This document shows, piece after piece, positions 7,469 to 12,253 of a DNA stretch of 12,253 nt (position 1 is the stretch's first letter; each line of letters opens with the position of its first letter). A program made the translations under genes and the position numbers. This stretch comes from Gammaproteobacteria bacterium GWE2_37_16 (GTDB lineage: Bacteria; Pseudomonadota; Gammaproteobacteria; UBA9339): contig MGXG01000095.1 in the NCBI GenBank assembly GCA_001801285.1, positions 1-12,253 of the forward strand, in the 5' to 3' direction. The notes beneath the pieces were generated by a model. That model was not told the origin of the DNA, ran no database searches, and saw only the letters and a list, made by a program, of their open reading frames with translations.

Positions 7469-7680
7469 AAATAAAAAAAATCACAATCCTTTGCTCTTTT
7501 ATTAAAGAAAAAGAATGAAAAGTAAAAAATGTAATGCTGTCTCACTTGCAGACAAACAACCAGTTGACTAGGGTCTGCTGACAATTACACCGCAATCAAT
7601 TTATAAACAATAAATTTACGTGTAGCCGCAAGCTTCAATCTGCGGATACAAATACTAAATGTCAACACCCGCCCCTAATT
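7469..7680. other. Non-coding remainder of the lipoprotein-dnaK gap
   Basis: The gap between the lipoprotein and dnaK (7146-7680) holds no gene. Besides the features listed separately it contains an A/T-rich stretch (7469-7540) and a weak hairpin, GTCT-CACTTGC-AGAC, at about 7540-7554. No convincing terminator for the lipoprotein gene was found; the sequence directly after its stop has no stem followed by a T-run. Confidence 0.5.
7569..7677. mobile_element. Possible decayed inverted-repeat element with a degenerate REP unit
   Basis: The left edge TAGGGTCTGCTGACAATT (7569-7586) resembles the right edge read on the other strand (TTAGGGGCGGGTGTTGACAT...). The two share TAGGG and TGACA blocks but need a gap to align. 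Inside lies a single worn REP unit (7622-7644), beginning GTAGCCGCAAGC but with a damaged second arm. The size (about 109 bp) and ends suggest a small non-autonomous element. The inverted repeats are imperfect, so this is tentative. Confidence 0.35.
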
Positions 7681-7971
7681 TTATTTTGCACGTGTTTTGG
7701 AAACATCGAGTTTCGCAGCCATACTTCCTGGTGGCAACATAAGCTTTTCCTGATCAATTGGAGCCGATCTGCGACTTACGGTTTGATCTAAACTTGGAAT
7801 AGGATAGTAATTTTCTGTTTTTAGGTAAGACATATCTACCGGCACTCGTAAAGGCGCCACATCGCGATAGTCATCTGCAGAATTAGAGTTTTGTTGCCAT
7901 TTATGCACGGCTGAGCAAGATGCTAATAAAACCGCACCTAAGACAGGAAAGAAAAATTTTAAAATACGCAT
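7681..7971 (-). CDS. Short outer-membrane-type lipoprotein resembling the N-terminal region of BamC
   Basis: This 96-aa protein has a signal peptide with a basic start (MRILK), a hydrophobic core and lipobox LASC, giving lipid-modified Cys19. Ser at +2 predicts the outer membrane rather than inner-membrane retention. The mature part lacks hydrophobic segments and is rich in Pro and charged residues. The stretch DDYRDVAPLRVPVDM...YYPIP (33-59) with PPG further on resembles the start of mature BamC, where E. coli has AYLEAAPL, APAGM and YAIP. In BamC this extended segment lies along BamD. The two globular helix-grip domains of BamC are absent here. The start is ATG with AGGGG (7977-7981) 5 bases upstream. 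It is flanked on both sides by the inverted 167-bp elements. A lipoprotein is near certain; the BamC link is inference from a short, gapped resemblance. Confidence 0.8.
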   Translation of the reverse strand: MRILKFFFPVLGAVLLASCSAVHKWQQNSNSADDYRDVAPLRVPVDMSYLKTENYYPIPSLDQTVSRRSAPIDQEKLMLPPGSMAAKLDVSKTRAK

Positions 7972-8016
7972 AGTTACCCCTAAAGAAATTTTAAATTTTA
8001 AATGTTAAAATAACGA

Positions 8017-8032
8017 ATCGCTGCGCGATGCT
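8017..8032. repeat. ATCGC-NNN-GCGAT hairpin, copy B
   Basis: ATCGCTGCGCGATGCT lies about 45 bp upstream of the lipoprotein start. It matches 15 of 16 bases of the minus-strand sequence at 3744-3759. The palindrome could be a short protein-binding site or a small dispersed repeat; function is unknown. Confidence 0.35.
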
Positions 8033-8088
8033 TAACATAGAGATGTAAATATAATTACTCTATAAATCAATATATTATTAAAAAAACG

Positions 8089-8255
8089 GTAACTTCTCAA
8101 AAACCTTGGGGAAATTACAAGAATAACGTAGCCGCAAGCTTTAGCTTGCGTTTTCATTATTGCATACATATATGATTTAACACGTATTTTAGCGCAGGCT
8201 AAAGCCTGCGGCTACGTAAGCATAATTACAACACCAAAACTTTTTGAGATATTAC
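8089..8255. mobile_element. MITE-like 167-bp element, copy 2 (inverted relative to copy 1)
   Basis: This has the same length and inverted-repeat ends as copy 1, GTAACTTCTCAAAAA at the left and TTTTTGAGATATTAC at the right, in opposite orientation. REP units lie at 8128-8150 and 8193-8215. The flanks are A-rich: AAAAAAAC occurs at 8080-8087 and at 8256-8263, but one base (8088) separates the left copy from the element, so a target duplication is suggestive rather than clear. The pair of copies brackets 7393-8088, which contains the BamC-like lipoprotein. No transposase is present. Confidence 0.8.
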
Positions 8256-8270
8256 AAAAAAACTAAAAAT

Positions 8271-8383
8271 CATCGCAAACCGATACCGAAATTCCTTCCT
8301 TCATTCGTTACTCGAAACATCCTGTTTCTCGCCCCTACGGGGTCGGCTTTCAGCCGTTCAAAATCTGGCTTCATGCCGATTTT
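8271..8383. repeat. Cluster of short hairpins downstream of yfgM
   Basis: The yfgM-lipoprotein gap (7972-8409) holds no gene; its left part carries hairpin copy B and the second MITE-like element. This segment has four adjacent stem-loops: GAAAC-ATCCT-GTTTC (8314-8328), CCCC-TAC-GGGG (8332-8342), CGGCT-TTC-AGCCG (8344-8356), and AAAATC with GATTTT enclosing GGC-TTCAT-GCC (8360-8383). A fifth, CATCG-CAAAC-CGATACC (8271-8287), belongs to the ATCG-N5-CGATG family. In the yfgM transcript the first reads GAAAC-AGGAU-GUUUC, placing AGGA in a loop. None is followed by a good U-run, so intrinsic termination is not evident. Confidence 0.6.
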
Positions 8384-8409
8384 GTCATTCTTTCATTTCT
8401 TCATTCTCC

Positions 8410-9039
8410 CTATTGCACTTCCTGAATTTTCATCTGCAATAACGGCGATTCAACTGCTTTGACTTTATTAATCGTCAGCGCAATTTGATAAGACTGTAAT
8501 GCTTCAGCCTTCTTACCAAGAACAACTAAAACATCGCCCTTCACCTCAGCCGCTTCTGCTGTTAACGCTGTAGTAACATCCAGTTTGGCCAATACCGCCA
8601 ATGCCTCGGTTGGTTTTTTATCTGCTAATAATACTCGCGCCAACCTGATTCGTGCAAGCTGTTGCAATGCTTTTTGTTTGCCCTTGTCAACAACCCATTG
8701 CAATTTCTGTTCAGCATCAGCTAATTTATCAGACTCCACCGCATCTTTAGCTACTATCAACGCCGCCAAACTGGCATAAACAGTTCTCGGATAATCTTTT
8801 AGTAAATTTTCCGTAAGAACTTTCACCTCATCGGCTTTATTCATATCATTTAAATTAATTACTTCGCTATAGATCATGGACGCCAGTTCTGTTTGGTGCG
8901 TTTTGTACTGTTGCCAATAACGCCAGCCATAACTGGCAGATAAAAATACACACAAACCAATAACCAGCGTCATGCCATATTGCTTCCACCAGTTTTTCAA
9001 CATTTGAATCTGTTCTTGATCGGATAAATGTTCAGTCAT
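8410..9039 (-). CDS. yfgM: YfgM, membrane-anchored TPR protein, SecYEG-associated chaperone
   Basis: YfgM is an inner-membrane protein with a periplasmic tetratricopeptide domain. In E. coli it associates with SecYEG and PpiD and helps secreted proteins after translocation. The 209-aa length fits the family (about 206). A short cytoplasmic start (LSDQEQIQMLKNWWKQYG) leads into one membrane helix (about 22-41), followed by GWRYWQQYK, a very typical YfgM/UPF0070 signature. The rest is helical repeats, ending in a TPR-like unit (AAEVKGDVLVVLGKKAEALQSYQIAL). The start is ATG with GGGA upstream. The usual upstream neighbour hisS lies one gene away, and the usual downstream bamB is replaced by hairpins and a mobile element. 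Confidence 0.9.
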   Translation of the reverse strand: MTEHLSDQEQIQMLKNWWKQYGMTLVIGLCVFLSASYGWRYWQQYKTHQTELASMIYSEVINLNDMNKADEVKVLTENLLKDYPRTVYASLAALIVAKDAVESDKLADAEQKLQWVVDKGKQKALQQLARIRLARVLLADKKPTEALAVLAKLDVTTALTAEAAEVKGDVLVVLGKKAEALQSYQIALTINKVKAVESPLLQMKIQEVQ

Positions 9040-9138
9040 ATATTTTCCCAGTTTTAAGACTTGAAAATTTGTAAAAATTCAGATGCAAATATGATGCCAT
9101 AAAACATAATACCTTACCAGTACCATGCTAAATTGCTA

Positions 9139-9144
9139 ATTATA
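9139..9144 (-). promoter_or_regulatory. Possible -10 (TATAAT) for yfgM
   Basis: A perfect TATAAT on the minus strand lies 100 bp upstream of yfgM and just past the terminator of the preceding gene, so yfgM needs its own promoter around here. No convincing -35 was found at the proper spacing. Confidence 0.3.
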
Positions 9145-9161
9145 AATTCCATTGTATAGAC

Positions 9162-9190
9162 AAAAAACGCCAGGCAAGAATGCCTGGCGT
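9162..9190 (-). terminator. Rho-independent terminator of the 227-aa gene
   Basis: A perfect 10-bp stem, ACGCCAGGCA/TGCCTGGCGT (9167-9176 and 9181-9190), with a 4-base loop is followed in the minus-strand transcript by six U (complement of A at 9162-9167). It ends transcription 62-90 bp after the stop of the 9252-9935 gene and separates it from yfgM. It is the clearest intrinsic terminator in the window. Confidence 0.9.
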
Positions 9191-9251
9191 CAAGTTTATG
9201 TGTAAGTGCTAGTAAAAAGTAGAAAAAGTTGCTTTCACACTACGAATTAGG

Positions 9252-9935
9252 CTATCGTGACTGCGCTTGTTCCAACATATCATTCGTCAATTTAAATAAA
9301 TCATTATAGTCGTCGCTTTGATTAGTAGACATCCTATTCTCGATTGGCACATAACCAACCCTGTCAGAATGATGAAACAATCCGACAAAATTACCATATA
9401 GCCTTTGTGCTGCAGGAACAGTAGCTATTGCACACCCTAATGCTGCAACTCCAGTATTAGCGGTAAGCAAGCCAACAGGACCCAACACTTCTATGGCAAT
9501 ATCACGCAGTGCGATACCCTTTTCACTTAGTTTAGTTTCAGTAGTAACCAATGCCTTCAAAGCATTCAGCCCATAAGCACCGGCAAAACATGCCGGAGCC
9601 ACCCAAAATCCAACTGTAGCAAGTCCTGCTACCTCTAAAACCAATATCGCACATCCTGTAGCTACCGATAATTTGCTTACCGCACCAGCAGTCGGAGTAA
9701 GACCAGCCCGACTGCAAAATTTTTTATCTTGCACTGCTTTTACAATCGCTGGGGCATCTATACTTACCGCTTCAAAAATCTCTCCCACAGCTAAAACACC
9801 AGCCGCTACCGCTGTTGCTCTTGTCGCCGCTACTGGTCCAAACTCCTTATTAATAGCAATAGTTGGAAAGACTACAGCTAAACCAGCATTTTTAATGATG
9901 CTTACAACTTTTTTTATTGAGTCCCATAATCTCAT
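9252..9935 (-). CDS. Unrecognised 227-aa hydrophobic protein between hisS and yfgM
   Basis: I do not recognise this protein. It starts with a basic amphipathic segment (MRLWDSIKKVVSIIKNAG). Ala/Gly/Val-rich hydrophobic stretches follow at about 34-56, 84-128 (enough for two membrane passes) and 143-174. The C-terminal tail from about 187 is hydrophilic and acidic (STNQSDDYNDLFKLTNDMLEQAQSR). There is no lipobox or clear cleavable signal and no catalytic motif. It is a genuine gene: a long open frame, an upstream AAGG at modest spacing, and a strong terminator after the stop. The gaps to both neighbours (about 210 bp) indicate its own transcription unit. Its position splits the usual hisS-yfgM pair, which suggests a lineage-specific insertion. 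It could be an integral membrane protein or, in a host-associated bacterium, a secreted effector; neither is shown. Confidence 0.8.
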   Translation of the reverse strand: MRLWDSIKKVVSIIKNAGLAVVFPTIAINKEFGPVAATRATAVAAGVLAVGEIFEAVSIDAPAIVKAVQDKKFCSRAGLTPTAGAVSKLSVATGCAILVLEVAGLATVGFWVAPACFAGAYGLNALKALVTTETKLSEKGIALRDIAIEVLGPVGLLTANTGVAALGCAIATVPAAQRLYGNFVGLFHHSDRVGYVPIENRMSTNQSDDYNDLFKLTNDMLEQAQSR

Positions 9936-10145
9936 AGTTTTGTTACCTTTTTTATTAATTATTGTTAATAGTATCTAATCATTCATATAATAAAACCAAA
10001 CTTTACGAGATTTATATACAAAAATGCACATAAAATAACAAACACATTATGGGGCTATTAAAACAACTTAAATATAACTCCCCATGTATACAATTCCTGT
10101 GTCTTTGGTTTTTATACATCTTTTTCGAGTAGTTATACTGGATAA

Positions 10146-11420
10146 TTACAGTAAATATAATTCCTTAATTCTTTCATTTACCACCTTTTCCCAACTCATA
10201 TTCTCCTGTTGCCTATCTTCCCGTAAATATTTCACTGTTACTGTTTTCGTTTTCACTTCATCTTCGCCGATAATCAACGCTAAACGCGCACCAATCTTAT
10301 CGGCACGTTTTAATTGTTGACCAAAATTACCACCATTACAATTCATAATTAATTTCAATTGCGGCTGCGCATTGCGTAAATTTTCCGCCAAAACCAATCC
10401 AGCCGCTAAAGCCTCATCCCCTAACATAACCAAATACGCATCAGGATTATTTTCAAACTCAGAAACTTGAGATACTAAAGCAACCAATCTTTCCAAACCA
10501 ATCGCAAAACCGATTGCCGGCGTCGCCTGACCGCCCAATTCCTCTACCAATCCATCATAATGCCCACCTGCACAAATAGCACCCTGCGAACCAAGTTCAG
10601 TTGTCACCCATTCAAAAACCGTCAAACCATAATAATCCAAACCACGCACCAAACGCGGATTGATAGTATAAGCAACTTGAGCCACATCCAACAAATACCG
10701 CAAACCAGAAAAATGCGCCTGCGACTCCTCATCCAAGAAATCCAATAATTTCGGCGCACACGCGATCAAATCCTGCATTGCCGGATTTTTACTATCCAAA
10801 ATACGTAGTGGATTGGTGTGCAGCCTGCGTTCAGAATCAACATCAAGCAAATTAAGATTTTCCTCAAAATAAGTAACCAAAGCCTCACGATAACGAGCGC
10901 GACAAGCACTATTTCCCAAGGTATTGATTTGTAGGGTGACTTTATTGGAAATACCAAGCCTGCGCCATAACCGCGCGGCGAGCAATAATATTTCGATATC
11001 GATATCCGGACCTTTTAGCCCAAATACCTCGATTCCACACTGATGAAACTGGCGATAACGCCCTTTTTGCGGTCGTTCATGACGAAACATCGCACCCTGA
11101 TACCAAAAACGCTGGATCTGATTATGCAGCAGTCCATGTTCAATCCCTGCACGCACACAACTTGCCGTACCTTCCGGACGCAAAGTAAGACTTTCACCAT
11201 TACGATCCAAAAAAGTGTACATTTCTTTTTCTACAATATCGGTAACTTCACCGATCGTGCGCACAAAAAGTTCCGTCGATTCCACTATAGGCGTACGAAT
11301 TTCTTGATAACCGTAATTCAACAACACTTCGCGCAAGATATTTTCCACGTGCTGCCAAACAGATATTTCATTAGGCAAAATATCGTTCATGCCACGAATC
11401 GCTTGGAGGTTTTTTTTCAT
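10146..11420 (-). CDS. hisS: HisS, histidyl-tRNA synthetase
   Basis: HisS charges tRNA-His with histidine using ATP in the cytoplasm; it is a class IIa synthetase acting as a dimer. The 424-aa length is normal. Motif 1 is around TPIVESTELFVRTIGE (43-58). Motif 2 includes TLRPEGTASCVRA and RHERPQKGRYRQFHQ (113-127) with the ATP-binding arginines. The histidine-specific loop is LVRGLDYY (257-264), and motif 3 is GFAIGLERL (304-312). The anticodon-binding domain occupies about 325-424. The start ATG follows KKNLQAIRGMNDILP-type sequence typical of the family, though no good Shine-Dalgarno is visible. Upstream towards rodZ, ispG is missing and a REP pair fills the 191-bp gap. The last codons contain a 21-base sequence that also occurs at 3780-3800. 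Confidence 0.98.
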   Translation of the reverse strand: MKKNLQAIRGMNDILPNEISVWQHVENILREVLLNYGYQEIRTPIVESTELFVRTIGEVTDIVEKEMYTFLDRNGESLTLRPEGTASCVRAGIEHGLLHNQIQRFWYQGAMFRHERPQKGRYRQFHQCGIEVFGLKGPDIDIEILLLAARLWRRLGISNKVTLQINTLGNSACRARYREALVTYFEENLNLLDVDSERRLHTNPLRILDSKNPAMQDLIACAPKLLDFLDEESQAHFSGLRYLLDVAQVAYTINPRLVRGLDYYGLTVFEWVTTELGSQGAICAGGHYDGLVEELGGQATPAIGFAIGLERLVALVSQVSEFENNPDAYLVMLGDEALAAGLVLAENLRNAQPQLKLIMNCNGGNFGQQLKRADKIGARLALIIGEDEVKTKTVTVKYLREDRQQENMSWEKVVNERIKELYLL

Positions 11421-11445
11421 AAATAAAACCGTAATTATTCGCTAA

Positions 11446-11586
11446 GTAGCCGCAGGCTTTAGACTGCGTTAAAATTCATGTTAAATAATATGTGTGGTGA
11501 TGATCCTATTACGCAAGCTGAAGCTTGCGGCTACGAACTTGCGGCTACGAGCTTGCGGTTACAAGCTTGTGGCCACATGCTTACAA
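11446..11586. repeat. BIME with tandem 14-bp REP-derived repeats, hisS-rodZ gap
   Basis: Two opposed REP units (11446-11468, starting GTAGC with CGCAGGC and one changed arm base; 11512-11534, CGCAAGCT/AGCTTGCG ending GGCTAC) form a BIME. The spacer, with TAAAAT and TGTTAAAT blocks, resembles that inside the 167-bp elements, but the GTAA...TTAC element ends are absent. From 11523 the REP half-unit repeats in tandem every 14 bases: GCTTGCGGCTACGA, ACTTGCGGCTACGA, GCTTGCGGTTACAA, GCTTGTGGCCACAT, then a partial GCTTACAA. Divergence grows to the right. Confidence 0.8.
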
Positions 11587-11611
11587 CCAGAAAGTCTTTA
11601 ACTTCACTAAA

Positions 11612-12253
11612 TTACTCATCATCACTAGAAGCAGACAAATCATCTTCAGAAACGTGTTGTTTTTTGGCTGAATGATTCTTTTTCACATCCTCTTTAGAAC
11701 TTTTAGACTTATCGTTCGTAGATTGATCTTGCACACCACTAGCTTCCTGACTTTGTCCAACATCAACAGCTGGCGGCAAACTACTATTATCCTTAATTTT
11801 CGCCTGATCACTAATCTGTTGCGCACTATCAATAACTTGATCTGTTGTCGGCAAAGCTATGACATTACCAAGTTTCGTTGTGTCGGTAGTAACTGCTTCG
11901 GAAGGAGTCAAACTGGTATTTGTCTGCGGCGATATGGTTTTCACTTCCGTACCACTGTGCCTATTAAAAGACCAGACAAAAACCAATAAAATTAATACAA
12001 AAATCACACCATAACTTAACCAGCGCGTTTTTTTATGTCCATAGGAAGAAGAGATACCAGCATTTTCATAACGCTCCGGTTTAACTGGCGTATCATAGGG
12101 AACAAAGTCTTTTTTCAATTGGTCAAAACCAGCTAAAATTTCCTTCTCTGAAAGATTAAGCATTTGCGCATAAGCACGCAAATAACCACGCGCATAAGTT
12201 TTAGCAACTATATCATCGTAGTTATCTTCTTCTATCGCTTTAATAATGCTTTT
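11612..12253 (-). CDS. rodZ: RodZ-like cytoskeletal/cell-shape protein (N-terminus beyond window)
   Basis: RodZ links the MreB cytoskeleton to the cell-wall elongation machinery at the inner membrane. The frame is open to the window end, so the first codons are missing; 213 residues are visible. The end of the N-terminal helix-turn-helix domain is present (AIEEDNYDDIVAKTYARGYLRAYAQMLNL, the classic Y-x-RGYLR-x-YA pattern). A basic stretch (GHKKTR) precedes a single membrane helix (WLSYGVIFVLILLVFVWSF). The periplasmic part is about 115 residues, Ser/Thr/Gln/Lys-rich and apparently disordered, ending in an acidic SEDDLSASSDDE tail. The usual C-terminal beta-domain (DUF4115) is not seen. A TTG inside the frame at 12179-12181 is not the start, because conserved sequence continues upstream. 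RodZ family is very likely. Confidence 0.87.
   Translation of the reverse strand, partial: KSIIKAIEEDNYDDIVAKTYARGYLRAYAQMLNLSEKEILAGFDQLKKDFVPYDTPVKPERYENAGISSSYGHKKTRWLSYGVIFVLILLVFVWSFNRHSGTEVKTISPQTNTSLTPSEAVTTDTTKLGNVIALPTTDQVIDSAQQISDQAKIKDNSSLPPAVDVGQSQEASGVQDQSTNDKSKSSKEDVKKNHSAKKQHVSEDDLSASSDDE

Noticed and set aside
7226..8255. Composite transposon carrying the lipoprotein
   Set aside because: The bracketing elements have no transposase, and the outer flanks (7218-7225 and 8256-8263) do not match each other, so movement as one unit is not supported.
8244..8462. Plus-strand 72-aa open frame between the second 167-bp element and yfgM
   Set aside because: It begins inside the mobile element, runs through the hairpin cluster and overlaps the 3' end of yfgM. 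It lacks a ribosome binding site and its composition is not protein-like.
9673..9978. Plus-strand 101-aa frame opposite the unknown 227-aa gene
   Set aside because: It is antisense to a well-supported gene with a terminator, and has no ribosome binding site or recognisable features.
10049..10085. ATGGGG/CCCCAT inverted repeat as hisS terminator
   Set aside because: The 6-bp arms are about 25 bases apart, do not extend, and no T-run follows on the minus strand.
11043..11426. Plus-strand 127-aa frame within hisS
   Set aside because: It is antisense to the conserved catalytic region of hisS and has no independent support.
11446..11586. CRISPR array
   Set aside because: Repeats are only 14 bases, directly adjacent without spacers, and derive from a REP hairpin.
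1..12253. tRNA or rRNA genes
   Set aside because: No cloverleaf with a GTTCGA-type T-loop and no rRNA sequence was recognised in the gaps, though no covariance search could be run.

Overview
The window looks like chromosomal DNA of an AT-rich gammaproteobacterium (G+C judged by eye at about 40%, not counted). The evidence is a set of conserved housekeeping proteins with gammaproteobacterial features: RimI, GlmS, DnaJ, DnaK, YfgM, HisS and RodZ. The exact lineage cannot be read from the sequence. The broken-up gene order and many small repeats would suit a host-associated or Legionellales-like organism, but that is only a guess. Every recognised gene lies on the minus strand except the partial rimI at the left edge.

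Left part (1-3674): the 3' end of rimI converges on glmS (glucosamine-6-phosphate synthase). Upstream of glmS lies a MATE-family transporter that appears to start at TTG. Middle part (3847-7145): dnaJ and dnaK form the core heat-shock chaperone pair. No grpE is seen next to them, and a REP pair (BIME) sits in their intergenic gap. Upstream of dnaK is a sequence that fits a sigma-32 heat-shock promoter very well (7435-7463). A 167-bp MITE-like element lies between this promoter and dnaK.

Repeat-rich part (7146-8409): two copies of the 167-bp element, about 96% identical and in opposite orientation, flank a 96-aa lipoprotein that resembles only the N-terminal BamD-binding part of BamC. Each element has imperfect 15-bp terminal inverted repeats beginning GTAA and encloses an inverted pair of REP sequences. 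A cluster of short hairpins fills the space between the right-hand element and yfgM.

Right part (8410-12253): yfgM, an unrecognised 227-aa hydrophobic protein followed by a good intrinsic terminator, hisS, a further REP pair with 14-bp tandem repeats, and the 3' part of rodZ. This is a disrupted version of the usual rodZ-ispG-hisS-yfgM-bamB order: ispG is missing between rodZ and hisS, an unknown gene separates hisS from yfgM, and bamB does not follow yfgM.

Most of the protein-coding content is ordinary. The noteworthy material is the repeat layer: REP/BIME elements in at least four intergenic gaps, the inverted MITE pair, the element inside the putative dnaK heat-shock leader, and the hairpin cluster downstream of yfgM.
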